From assembly GCA_021307315.1 (NCBI GenBank), contig JAJSPD010000010.1, positions 372,001-436,000 of the forward strand: DNA of 64,000 nt. Reading direction: 5' to 3'. The notes beneath the pieces are model-generated. The model was given only the letters and a program-made list of their open reading frames with translations, had not been told where the DNA came from and did no database searches. Of the stretch, positions 42,158 through 54,482 are shown piece by piece (position 1 is the first letter of the stretch; the number at the start of each line of letters is the position of its first letter). Origin of the DNA: Bisporella sp. PMI_857. Its lineage: Eukaryota; Ascomycota; Leotiomycetes; Helotiales; Helotiaceae. A program made the position numbers and the translations under genes.

Positions 42158-43265
42158 GCACAACTTGGTAATCTGGTCACACAAATAGGCTTTCTTCGGT
42201 TCTTTAGGCGACGATCTGTTGTCCAATCAATCACAACCAGATCTTGCGGCATCTTACCTCGGAGTTATGGTTGTTTTCTTGAGAAGTCTTTCGGACATCT
42301 CTCATTGCACTTGGGTATACCCCGGCGTTCACGGTTCACGATCCCTTGTGTACGGTTTCGCACACTTCTGCGACGCAGCTTTTTCCTTGATTCATAGCGG
42401 TGGTTGAGACATCGAGGCATAGGGGGCGATCTCCTCCTCACGGTAATGAGGAGCAGCGTTATAGCATGAGTTGCAGGTTCTAGTCTAGTAATACCCAGCT
42501 CGTTAATGAAACACTTTTAATAAAAAAAAAACAATCCTCTTCAGATATTATACTCTTCAACCTTTTTGCTAGTTCAACCCGTTAGCTCACACCGCTTATC
42601 AGCTAAGAACGGTATACTCTATGGAGCTCTTCTTCATGAGCATTAAAAGGCGAATAAGACGCCGTAGACCCTGAGATTTTTTATGTAGACCGCTAAATTA
42701 AGTAAGGGAAGTTCTATGCTCCCATATTTGAATTTCCTAGACTAGTCTCGACAAGAAATCTCTCTTCAGCTTAAGCTATTCAATGCATGGAAGACCTGAA
42801 ACTACTGCCTCCCTTCTCGGTTGCCAAGGGGGGTCGTGATGAAAGGTAGGCGGAATGGGAGCCAGCACGCAAATTATCAGGGTAAGCAGGAATCTTGGGA
42901 AGAAAACGTTGTGGAGGGGCACAAGGTGGAAAGTTTAGCATCGTAATGGTAGTTGCGGGAGACGCCCTTCAGGAGGGCGACGAGGAGGACGGGGATGAAG
43001 AATACGAGTATTCAAGTATACGTATGGGTTTAGCCTCGTGATTTGAACTTGTGTCGTGTTTCGTTATTCGGTGTACTTTTTTATTCCGAGCTTGCTTCGG
43101 TCTGTGGAGATCATGGGACAAAGTCTCTCAATTTACGCTTTTAATATGCTAATTACCTCTTAAGGTCTTCGTATTCTGTCGTATTTATTGGCTCGAATCT
43201 GTTCCATCGTCAGTTGGTAAGATATTTAGCATTTTTTTCATCTCGGTGGAAGGAGAGGATATATT
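42158..43265. other. 1.1-kb intergenic region between converging genes
   Basis: Contains a perfect 7-bp stem-loop (CTCCTCA/TGAGGAG, loop CGGTAA) at 42434-42453 and A/T homopolymer runs. No gene seen. Confidence 0.5.
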
Positions 43266-46200
43266 TTACCCTTGCTCGCCTACTATTTCCTTGGTGTATT
43301 TCTGTAATTGCTCGAGTTGCTGTACGCATCCCGTTAAGCTTTGGCTGTACGAGTAGCTATATATCTGCTGCCATCTGCGGTTTTGCTTTTCTTGCGTCTC
43401 ATGGCTCGGCTTTGCGTGCTCTTGGGATTGCTGAGCTTCGATCTCCACCATGTGGTCTAGAAGGCGTTTTCTGGCTGCTGCAGCGCTAGGGAGATATCTC
43501 TAGGGGATCGGTACATGGTTAGAAAATGTTTGCTTGCATGAAGTATGTGTATGAAAGGCGGCAAGGAACATAGGAGGAACTCACGGGCACTTTACGATCT
43601 CCTCGCAAGGCACCAGCCAGGACATAGAGGTTCATGAGGATGGCCGCAACGGCGTCTCGGCGATAAGCGAGCAGGCTTTCAGCCGCCTGCTCGTTGTCAG
43701 ATAGGTAGTGTGGATGAAAGAACATTGAAGACTGCCGAACCGCAACTAGATAGTCGAAAAAGCGTTCGCAAGCATCGATCAGTGCCGAGTATGGAAGTGG
43801 ATTGAATGGTCCTCGGAGGCGAATTTCATGGCGAGTCAGTGCCTATTATGTCTGTTAACATGGTGTGTCTATGACATGTATTGAGATAGACGAGGCACTT
43901 ACCATGAGCTGACGGATTCGTACAAAGCCTTCCCGAAGTCTCCCTTCTAGCATTTCTGACCTCTCCATGTCTGCCTGATTAGGCTCATGGCCAGCTTCGT
44001 AGTATACATATTTAGCGACCACTCCGCGATATATAATACTAGAGTATATCATCGTGGCAGAAAGCGCTTTTCGAAGCTCGTGTCTAGCGACGAACGGCCA
44101 TAAGACCCAGTTGATGATTACTGCTGCTACGACGCCAACAATGAAGGCTACGCCACGAGTCCAAGCAATATGAGCTACAGATGGAGATCCTTCTGCCGTT
44201 TTAACGCTGAGTGAGACAACGGTGAATGATATACAGCCTACAATGCCGGAACGTGGATGCGAGCTTTGGGTATATCGGAATATCATTGGAATCATGTAGA
44301 TCGCCGCAAACGCTGCCATCACATATGGGTTACCATTGGCAGCGCTATACGAAAGACCTCCCCAGACAGCACCCAATAAAGCACATAGACCACGAGTGAC
44401 AAGATCTTGAAAGTTGCCACCTACTCTGTTTTGAACGTATTAGTAAAGTGCTCAAAGCTAAATATATATATATTTATGTACATACCGAGGATGCATCACT
44501 AATGTGGGCATGTAGAATTAGCATGCGTCACGTATCATGAACCTGGATGTCCTAGAGTCGGGCTGGCTTAAATATAACTTACTGATCCATACTGAAATTA
44601 CTGCCCACCAGCTCTCATTGATATTCCACCACTCTCTACTTTGATCCAGCCAAGCCGGTACTGACAACAATGATGTGCTGAGCGCAACCTTCAAAGCGAA
44701 TCTAGTCTCAAACCCTTGCAAACGATGTATAATCAGCCATAATTTATAGCGTAGCCGCTTCTGTCTTGAAGTCTGCACGTTATTTCGATTAGTGGCCGCC
44801 TCTTCTTCTGCTTCGTACCTGCCCATCGTGTCCATCCGTGAAATCTCCTCCTCCTTCTCATTCAGCTCCTGCGCTGGGCCGACATGTCGAGGTAATGGCT
44901 TATACACATTCGCCATTCCTCTCATCGTTCTCGCAAGCTGTGCTTGACTTCGGAAGTAGAAGCCAGCGGTTACGCCGCCCCGATCATGACGGACCTGGGC
45001 ATTTGTACGTTGCGAAGCTTTCGCCAACGGATATGATGGCAGATACATCTTCCAACCAGTTCGTTTCTGCTGCATCTCCATCACCTTCACCATGAGCTTT
45101 TCCACGCTCGATGCTGCTTGCCGAATGGGATGGACGAAAAGGAATATTTCAACAACTTTCTTGTGGTTAGAATAGGTAGGGGGCAATTCAGGATTCTCTA
45201 ACAGTGTCTCTTCTTCTTGGTCGTATTTAATCATTGTCTTACGTATCTCCGTCAGTGCCCCTAGGATATCGGACGAAGTAGATCCATCAGGGCCAAGATA
45301 CTTTCTATATCCTGACATATCCATCAGGACCGCGTCACATCTTGCCAAGGATGCTCTCATACATGAGAGTAACTCGTATGTTGGGCTACCAAGCTTGGTA
45401 ATGATAAGCTTGACAGCTCGGTCCTCTGTATTAGTTCTATCAAGAGGAGACGGCCCGACATCATCAATATTGATCACAATTTCATCGGTTGAGCTAGGCA
45501 AGTCAGAAGTGTCTGCTGCACCGTCGGTTTTATTTCCTGCCTGAACATTATCTGATTCGATTTCATCCAATGGCTGGTTCTCCATCTTCAGGGCAAGTAG
45601 TGACCGTATGACACCTTGTATGAGATTTCGAAGAGCCATTACATCGCTTGGCTTGAAGCGTGTTAAGGAGACATCAAGCACTAGGTCTCGGTACGCTTGC
45701 GAGATCTGGACAAAGGTCCAAGAAAGTTGCCGATGTAGGAAGAGCGACTTGGGTTGGGGGAGCCGTAAACCCTCGTCCATGACCTTGAAAGCATCATGTA
45801 AAGAAACAGCTAGAGGACGAGCCCCAGCATCTGGAGCCACAGTACAGCATATCGCCAAGCAAATTGCCTGGCCACATACCCAGGGTATGCCAAAGTCAAA
45901 CATCTTTCCCCAATGAACACGGTCGGATGCATCTGCAAGACAAGCGTAGTTAATCGCAATGCCTGCACACAACACGAATTGGTATACCCTGATGTAATAA
46001 GATCTCAGGGCACCAAGAATGCCCATAAAGAGTACTAGAATCATAGCAAGGATTCCACCATAACCTCTCCGTGTTGCAGCTGTAGATTCCGAAAGCCAGA
46101 GCGCAAATGCTCCCCAGCCTAGCCCTGTGGCACTTCCCATTGTAGTGAGAACAAATCCATCAAGCTGAGCACCTATAGTTCTTCCTGGATGATTGAGGAG

Positions 46201-46893
46201 CGTAGAAAGAACCATAACATAGTTATAACGCCCAAGCCACGTTCTAATGATTGGAACCAGACATAAAATATACGCAATGAAAAAGGGCAGAAAGGATTTT
46301 GATAATTTAATACCAGCACGCGTGGTAGCAACACTTTCTACTACGCTTTTGATGCTGTTCCATTGTTTTGGTAAGAAATCCTTGGGAGACAGAGGATGTC
46401 TTTTTTGAAAAGCAGCTGGAAGAGTGCATTCAGTCTGTCTCATCAGGTCATCATGATCAGTTTTCGGAGGTTTGAAAAAAGATGCGTCAAAGAAGCCATC
46501 TCGTAGCTCTTCCACCCCATAGGTCTCCAGGTTTAGATCAAGGTCATGCAATAGAGACTCTAAATGACTTTGGCTCATGCTCATGCGAGGAGAAGCCGGC
46601 GCAGATGATCCCGGGGTTTTATATCCGCCCAAGGAAACTCTTGAGTGTCGTGGACTGTGGCTGTAAGACCCCATGTATATACTTGAGCCAACTGGTCTTG
46701 GCGAGGATGAAGGCCCTAGATGCACATGCTGTCGGCCCTGAGAGATTGATGGCCGATGAAGACGACGTCTATGCAGCTTTGCAGGTCCGTCCTTGGAAGC
46801 GCGCACCTGGTGAGTATCCTCTCTCCTTAGTTCTGTCGGCACCGTATGCGAGCTCTGGGGTGTCGCATCCTTAGATTGATGTTCAGGTGCCAT
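43266..46893 (-). CDS. ArAE/FUSC-family aromatic acid exporter-like membrane protein
   Basis: Five exons: 46893-44583, 44498-44486, 44425-43903, 43842-43585 and 43499-43266 (1112 aa). All phases agree and the joins restore WISVWIMMHPRVGGNFQD-type sequence. N-terminal about 150 residues are disordered and basic. A first membrane block (about residues 185-370; FFIAYILCLVPIIRTWLG, GGILAMILVLFMGILGAL) is followed by a long cytoplasmic domain, a second membrane block (FALKVALSTSLLSVPAWL through VAAVIINWVLWPF), then a soluble tail. This matches fungal proteins with an ArAE_2_N region plus FUSC-like domain, relatives of bacterial fusaric acid and aromatic acid exporters. Substrate unknown. Start is the first ATG (MAPEHQSK); the frame above it lacks ATG. 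Confidence 0.9.
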
Positions 46894-47439
46894 GGCAAGA
46901 GTGCGGACTATTAGAACAGGCTGATTAAACACTCAGGACCGTGCTTCATATTGAAGAGACGTTCTCCATCCGTTCCGAATGGGATAATCTTCATCTCATA
47001 AATTCCATATCAATTGTTTACGAATCAATATGTCTCGGCTCGATGATTGGTGAACGGTAAATTTTTTTCCCCTTTGAGCTTGAGCTGGATACCTCAGGCG
47101 ATTTTGCACTGGCCGGTCGCCGCCCTTATTAATAGACAAGTTAAGGTATGAGCTAGTGAATCTGGAACTAGCGCAAACGCGGTATTTGTGTCAATATCTT
47201 ATCACTACACAAAACTGTTTCATTCAGGTCACGCAAAAGTGTCTGCAACCTTCCCTCTCCATAGAATCTTTCAAAGCTTTTTTTTCTTTCTATAACGGAA
47301 TCGCGTGGGATCACGGATTAAAATTTACCCTTATTTACCCTTACTTACCCTCGCCTCCCTAGAATTTGGCTCTACTGAACCCCTTGGAAGATATCGCCAT
47401 CGCTTATGGTGTGTTAGCAACAACAGGCCACTGTAAGGT
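46894..47439. other. Divergent promoter region of the ArAE-like gene and the sirtuin
   Basis: About 550 bp. The right end has TTACCC repeats (AAATTTACCCTTATTTACCC) that could be leader sequence. No other feature. Confidence 0.5.
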
Positions 47440-49163
47440 ATGGAGCACCTGGTGGATGCTCAGCTCCCCGGCCTCCCTCCAATTCCCTCCAAAGCCATGG
47501 CCTTTGAGACCTCATCAGATCTGTCGCCCGACGAATTCGACTCCGACCCTGAACCGGAGTTGGAAGATACCATCGTAACACGTGCCGGATCAGTCATCCA
47601 CACGACAGATTCGTACCTTCCCACCGAGCCGGTCGACGATGCTGATGACAATGATTTTGATGACGATGCATCGGATATCGACTCGCTGATCATAGACTCT
47701 ATGGAAGAGCTGAGAGATGAGAGTCTCAAGGGAGGTAAGTGTTATAATGATGCTGTAATGGGAAGTCCTCTAAATATTAGCGTATAGGGCCTAACACCTG
47801 CACTTTGGAGGAAGCTGGTTACTACCGCCGCCTTCTTCGTTCTATTGGGCCACAGGAGTTCTGTGCTCAGACCGTTGAGAGTGGTTCGGTCACCGCCAGG
47901 AAACTATTGACAGCTTTTGGTATTCGACCGCCTGAGTACTTGGTGGAATCAAATGCATCTGACGAAGAATACTATCCATTCTTGAGCCTTGCAATCAGCC
48001 GTGAGTTATCAAAGCGTCTCAAGCTTACCAACTACAACACGGTTGACGATGCCGTTGAACTTATAAAAAAGTCAAAGAACATTATCGTTCTTACGGGCGC
48101 CGGTATTTCAACTTCCTTAGGAATTCCTGACTTCAGGTCTAAGAACACTGGCCTCTATGACCAGCTAGCACATCTTGGACTGAATGATCCTCAAGAGGTC
48201 TTCGACATTCATACGTTCCGTCGCGACCCCACCATTTTCTTCTCTGTCGCTAAGGATATCCTCCCTTCCACAAAGCGATTCACCCCCACGCATGCTTTCA
48301 TCCGTCTCCTCCAAGACAAAGGCAAGCTTCTCACGAACTACTCACAAAATATTGACAACATCGAGGCTGCTGCCGGAATTCTACCTGAGAAACTAATCCA
48401 ATGTCACGGCTCCTTTGCCACAGCGTCATGTGTTGAATGTCATTACAAAGTCCCTGGAGAAACCATCTACGATGATATCAAAGCTGGCAGAATCCCCAAT
48501 TGTGAACGGTGTACCTCACTCCTTCAGGCGGAGAAGCGACCTCGCAAACGAAAGCGTTCCAGAAATGGCCAGGATAAGAAACGTCGCCGGGGCGCGAGTG
48601 GATACTCTACGGACGACGATGAATCGGACGATGTTCCCCAAGCAGGAGTGATGAAGCCAGATATCACCTTTTTCGGTGAGGCACTCCCGGATACCTTTTC
48701 TGATCGGCTTACCGGCCACGATCGAGATCTAGTGGATTTGGTCATTGTCATTGGAACCTCACTGAAAGTGGCGCCGGTTTCGGAGGTCGTGCCATATCTC
48801 CCGGCGAATATCCCACAGATGTATATCTCGATGCAACCTGTCACGCACGTCAACTTTGATATTGATCTGCTGGGTGAGTGTGACGTGGTTGTGGCTGAAA
48901 TATGTCGACGAGCTGGATGGGATTTAAAGCATTCTATGGTTGGTGATAATAAGCTCATCGGCATCAAGCCTCAGGAAGGATTTCCCAGTCGTCATATCTT
49001 CACGTCGCTCAAAATTGAGAAGGAAGCATCCACTGAGCCAAAAATAAGGACTGAAGATTCAGCTGAGACGAGGAAAAGTAACGGAGTACATGGACCAAAG
49101 AAAAGAACTCCACCGACCGAAATGAAGAACGAGGTGTTTGAAAAAGAGCTTGAGATAAGATAA
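47440..49163 (+). CDS. Nuclear class I sirtuin, NAD-dependent deacetylase (Hst1/Sir2/SIRT1-like)
   Basis: Exons 47440-47734 and 47788-49163 (53-nt intron, phase 1) encode 556 aa. Residues 20-98 are acidic ([29 protein letters not shown]). The catalytic core starts near 180. NAD-binding GAGIS is at 202-206 with GIPDFRS; QNID is at 285-288; catalytic H305 is in QCHGSF. Zinc Cys are 313/316 (SCVEC) and 337/340 (NCERC). Then [15 protein letters not shown] and [15 protein letters not shown] basic/acidic insert (347-381, [10 protein letters not shown] ... KKRRR ... TDDDESDD) follows the second Cys pair and looks like a nuclear localisation signal. The enzyme removes acyl groups from histones and other proteins. 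The first ATG is used; MAFETSS, 19 codons later, is possible. Confidence 0.92.
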
Positions 49164-49972
49164 ATATTCGGCGTTCAAGTAGCCCTTCTTCACTCGCATC
49201 CCTGTAGCGAGCATTACAACTGGCATTATATACGTCTTCTACAACTTTCATCTGGCGTTTCGGCACAAAGAAAGATTCCAACTACGGTGTTATAGGCGTC
49301 GCTTTCCTACCGCATAAACGATAATAACAAAAAGGCAGCATAGGCATAGTCTAGACCATTTTGCACATCTGTACTTTCCGTTATTGTCCATACGTCTGTT
49401 TTAGGCCTGTTTATGTTTAGCGTATATATCTTGCTGGCCTTGAGCATAGACTAAGAGGGCATAACAACGTCTGACCGCGTAGCATCAGCCGTATTTTGCA
49501 GCTACGAAATTAATGACATTTTGCTTTTATGAAACAGACTTGCTATGCTCTAGCGTGACTTCCATTCTTGTGTGTATCATGCCTCGAGGATATTTTCTTG
49601 TACATGCATAGGTATTCATCATAGTATCCAAGATCATCCATGATAATCTTGAATAATATGCAATATGGCTAGCTCAATACATCCCTACGTGGTAAAGTAG
49701 CAACCGTATATACTAGCACAAGCTCTCTCTCTCTGTCTGTCTCCTTCATCTTCTTCTCCCTTGAACCTACAGACCCAAATCAAATCAATCCAAAACCCAC
49801 AATACGCGCATCAGGGCAAGATCCCCCTCCATCCCTCTGATCCGCAGGTTAAAAAAAAAGCCTTCCTCCACGATACCTAAATACCACACATAAGCAGACC
49901 TCCCACCGCCCGCACCCCGTCAGAAACCACCACTTATTTCCCAACCACCGTCAATATCACCGCGCTTTTTTG

Positions 49973-49984
49973 CCCCCCCCCCCC
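49973..49984 (+). repeat. C12 homopolymer run
   Basis: Twelve consecutive C bases in non-coding DNA. Confidence 0.95.
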
Positions 49985-52900
49985 TCTTCATATCTCAACT
50001 CTCCGCTCGGCCCCCTCCCATGCGAATATCTCCTTTCCCCGAAAATCGATGTCAAGCACGGTATTGAGGGAACGGTATACAGGTGATGGCCCGTAGCGTG
50101 TTGGGGTTTTGAGGGGTTATGTGAGGTGTATGCTTTGCGTTGGTTGGGCTCTTGTGGAGGGGTCCTTGGGTATTGTAGAGGAGGAGGGAGGAGGGGGAGA
50201 GGTCTGTAGTGGGAGGTAGGGAAGGGATGTATGTGCTTTTGGTGCTTGATGCGTTGGCGTTGGGATTGGGATTGTGTGTGTTTAGGAGGGGAGGTGGCTT
50301 TTTGAGGTTGGATGTACTGGATGAGATGAGCGAGACTGGTTATTTTCTTTTCGTGTTTCTGGGACTTGGTGAATCTGGTTAAGGGTTCTTGGTATGGTGC
50401 TTTGGGATGGTTTAGGGGTAGATAAAGGATGTATGATGTGATCGTGGTTGCTGTGGTTTGTGCTAAAGGCAATAGCATGTATGTAAGATTTGGGGAATAG
50501 AGATAGGGTTAGGGAATATGGTTCTTGTTTCTGTGAAAATAGGATGGAGTGGAGGTCGAGAATATGAGGGAGTTAAAGGTTACGAGGAGGAGAAGTTATC
50601 GAGGGGTGGTGGATTTGTTGGAACGTTGGAGCTTGCTTTCCTTTCTCAATGTATTGATTTACGTTGCTGTATTCTAATCTATCTAGAAGGGAATTATACT
50701 TTTGGCACTACTCTGTTGGGGAATACATGAGCTGCGTTCTTCTATGGGAAGGTCTTATTTTGCAAAAACGTGGAGGTTTTCATGTTTGTTTGTAGTTCAT
50801 GCTGCGATATCATGAAGTTGATGTTCGGGTTGAGGATTCATACATGGCGCTCTTGTTAGCTGCGACAATATTTTACAAACAGAGCTTGGTTTCTACGTGG
50901 TAGATGGTGCGCTTCCCCTGATTTCTTGAGGCTTGGATGGTCGTAGGCTGTGTTTGGAGTTGGACATAGCCTGAACTATACGAATAGAGCCGACGGCTCG
51001 AAGAGAGGCCGCGAAGCCTTCTGCCAGATGGTTGAGCACCGTATGGAATTTGGAATTTGTTACAACACGCAAGTCGCCGTGGCTTATGGTGATGGGGTGT
51101 CTTGATGCTGATTCAGACTGTGTTACGCCCTCAAGCACAAGCAGGCTAGAAGATGAAGAGCAAAAACGCGTCAGTACTTAGGTTACTAGCTGAAAAATAT
51201 CATATGTTCCTCTTGATTCATCATCTCGATGCGCAGCAGGTCATTATTTCTTCAAATCTGCCTTTGCTGATGTGAGAGATATTTGGAAGCTGGCGAGGAT
51301 TCGCCACAACTACTGATGCCTCTGCCCGTAGTGAGGACAAACCAAAGCCCTGCCATATGGACATGGATGAAGCTGATCAATTCAGCAACCCACGACGGCG
51401 GCATCCTCAAAACGTCCCAAGAACTATTCGTGGGAGTATGGTAAGTTCTGAGACTGCCTCAGAATCTGAAGCCCGTATATGTCTCTCCCCGCGAACTGCC
51501 GAAGCACAGCCTCCCTCAACAATCAGTGGGATGGGGCAACTCAAATCGACGTTTCTTTGTAGCTGAGGCAAACAGCTGGTCCGAATTCTGAGGTTACGGT
51601 TACGGTTACGAATCGCGGTGATGTACCTTGCCATTAGCGCGTGCTTGATGAGGGCAATCTGGGGCAACTCCGCCCCTTTTCGCCTTTGTGAGGGAAATCG
51701 TCTATCGGGGATCCCTTTCGAAAGTGGGCTTGGCGTCAAATACTGATGAAAGAATGGGAGCGACTAGCGTGCGGCGAGCGTCAGATGTCAAATCAAACTT
51801 GCGATTTGTCTGACGTGGAATTATCGTCAAAGCGAAATTTTTTTGATTCAGTACGATGTAAGTGGCGGGAGAGGAATTACTTGGCGGAAAAGATCGGGGA
51901 GGAAGCCAAGATGCCAAGGTCATTGCACTGCCTCCGGGACTAGCGCCCGATCGGGCATCTCCAATACGGTGGGTATCGTGTTGATCAGATCTGGATCGCG
52001 AACATAAAACTAAATATTCTGGAAGGGCAGGTCGCGCGGGCAGCAAATTCGCGCAAATATCAAGACGCTCCTTTCCAAGAGTCTTCAGTATTGTATAGCT
52101 CACTAGCTCGAACTTAATAATCCAGACTCAACAACGTGCAGTCTCGGGATATGGGTTAGGCATGCTTGGCTGCTGTAGTGCATGTTGTAAAACGGATCAT
52201 TTCAATATGATAGGATCATTCATATCACCCATCTCCTGCGGTGGGACGCCAGGAAAACGATCCAACGACCTTGAGCTCGACCTTTGCAGATTGCGGGGAA
52301 TAGCTCTTTTCGCATTGCTCTTCTCTTGATTTTGGATGACCATTGAGTCCCAAATCTTGATCTGGTGATGTCAAGAATTTTGATATCTGCCTTCAACATT
52401 TTAATGGCGTGTGATGAAAGTAGTCCGATATATCATGGTCGTCATAACGGCGCCACGAGATGCGCAAAAGCAAGAGATTCCAGGTGCCACGATTCAAGAA
52501 CCTGCTGTTGCGATCTTTGCCTCATTCTTGGTTGGCAGATGGTAATTGGCTAAACGCTGGATTCCATCTAGCCAAGAGACCAAGGGTTTTCAGGAGTTTG
52601 TCGACTTGCCTCATTGTACATCAATTGGCAATTGGCAGTGTCCTAGCAATCATGACGGAGTGGAATGCAGTTTTATTCGGGTAAGATTGCTGCCCCCCAT
52701 TTATTCATCAGATCCAATGCTGTGCTGTCCCGTAGCGGGAACGGGCAATGGGGAAAGGTAGCGAGAGCTTATGTGTTGCATCAGAAGGATTCTTGGGAAG
52801 TTTAAAGGCCCGATGGAAAAAGCTAGAAACCTACGAGATGAACGATCAAAAGTTGATGATAGAGTAATGATGGATAATAATCATGCAGATGATGATAACG

Positions 52901-53350
52901 ATTCTTGATAAGGTGAGTCGAGGTGAAGTGAGGTGTTGAGCCGAGGAGGCATGAAACATTTGGCGATGAAACTTGAAACTGACCATAGGTACAGAAATGA
53001 GGGATAAACACACACATATCCACAATAAGGCACAAAGGCGACGACACCTTTCGGACATGAGGTCTTGGAAGAGGTCTGGGTGAAAATCCTGAAAATTGAG
53101 GCAAAGGGGGGCACGAATCTCTCTCTCCCCCTGGCCTGGTCTGGGTTCGGGAACTAAATTATGCTTGCTGGAAAGTGGATCCGGCTGTTGCTCGCGGGGA
53201 AAGCACCAAAGAAAAAAACTCATACAGTTCATACATATATGCATGCACGCTGTAGACTTATAGTACTGGAAAGTAAGAGTACCCTATGATACTGTAGATT
53301 ACCGTTATGGGGATTTAATTTACCGTTGTAAGTGGGGCGGAAGTTGTAGT

Positions 53351-53391
53351 AATCAATCAATCAATCAGTAATAGTAATAATAATAATAATC
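53351..53391 (+). repeat. (AATC)n/(AAT)n compound microsatellite
   Basis: Four AATC-type units run into about six AAT/AATAGT units. Non-coding. Confidence 0.85.
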
Positions 53392-54482
53392 ACAACAACC
53401 ACCGCAGCCGCTGGAATGCGAATGATGGGGATTGAAAGGGGAAATATCCAAACAATCACTCCCCATATCTTTTTTTTTCAACACAAAACTAAATGAAAAT
53501 GATCTAAAACATTAAACAAAATAAAACAAAACATAATAACCATGGGCGGGCACAATTATAATCCATAGGCAGAAAATGATTGAATCAATTAAAATGAATC
53601 GAGTTTGTGCTCCGTTGGTTAGGCTGGGCGTGGAGGCTGTGCAAAAATTATTGTATCGTTCGCTGCCATTCAACCCTGTCAACAACCCCTGTCAGTGATC
53701 CACCTTGAATTTTTGACGAAGCCGCCCGGAGGACAAACTGACTGAACCTGACTGACCGATGGGCAACCTTTACACCTCTCTTACTTGTTGTCATTATTGT
53801 CCCATCTATGCAACCAAAGCTTCATCCATCCCTCTCCACCATCTGTGCTAATGCAATAACATCAACACAGCCATTGACCTAGGCGAGTGTGACGGATTGT
53901 TGCAAGGCCATATCAACCCACGACCAAGGTTGGGAGTCGACAGAGCAGAACAGAACAGTAACTGGACTATCTGTCTCGTCATCGAGTACCTTGTCGATGC
54001 ATTCCGGCTACTCCCTCTTACAGCTCTAAGCAAAGCCTTCAGCACCATTCTGTGCATCAGTGCAAACGTTCGTGCAGCAAGCAGGTGAGAACTACTCCGA
54101 GCCTCTTGTCGCGATCCCGTACCTTTCTGCCAGGGAGGGTCATTGTCAACAACCACAGGTGTCATCCATCCGCATGCCGCCGTGAGCTTGTCAACAACAC
54201 CACTCTTGGGAAGAAAATATCTCGTGTCAATCCTCAACTTGGCAGATCTCCACAAACTCTTGTTTCCTTCTTGAGCTTCCGAATAGTGGGAGACCCAAAC
54301 TTATATGTTCCGATAGTCTAGATATTTCCCTCACCAATCTGCAACATAGCCTTCTTCTGATGCAGAGATTCGCCCTTCGCAGGTAACATATTAGCCAAGC
54401 ATCTGAGCCTCGGGCTGTGCTCTGACGAAGTCTATACAGCACTTGACCTAAAGCGCCTAGATACTCGTCCTCACTATCAACC

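Larger units (their letters stand above)
49164..54482. other. 5.3-kb region without a clear gene
   Basis: Starts with the sirtuin 3' flank. Weak coding hints are a reverse exon-like frame at 51138-50893 (NHLAEGFAASLRAVGSIRIV, preceded by a CTTCTAG acceptor) and a forward frame at 51357-51566 with a good GTAAGT donor. I could not extend either into a gene. It includes a CT-rich tract (49720-49760), a C12 run and a tetranucleotide repeat. The last kilobase is probably the long promoter and leader of the Ca2+-ATPase. Confidence 0.45.

Noticed and set aside
42434..42482. Possible tRNA with a GGTTCTAGTC B-box-like sequence
   Set aside because: The flanks do not pair into T, anticodon or acceptor stems.
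49957..50478. Long reverse open frame rich in Pro, Gln, His and Thr
   Set aside because: It lies in a CT/CA-biased stretch, has no domain logic, and looks like low-complexity non-coding DNA that happens to lack stops.
51593..51612. Triple GGTTAC repeat resembling a telomere-like sequence
   Set aside because: Fungal telomeres here would be TTAGGG. Three copies of TTACGG inside unique sequence are not telomeric.
51407..51739. 110-codon reverse frame
   Set aside because: The forward strand of the same DNA (51357-51566) reads more like coding sequence, and neither could be extended into a gene.
53848..54255. 135-codon reverse frame upstream of PMC1
   Set aside because: The forward strand is open at the same place and the region sits just ahead of PMC1. 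Neither frame resembles a protein family.
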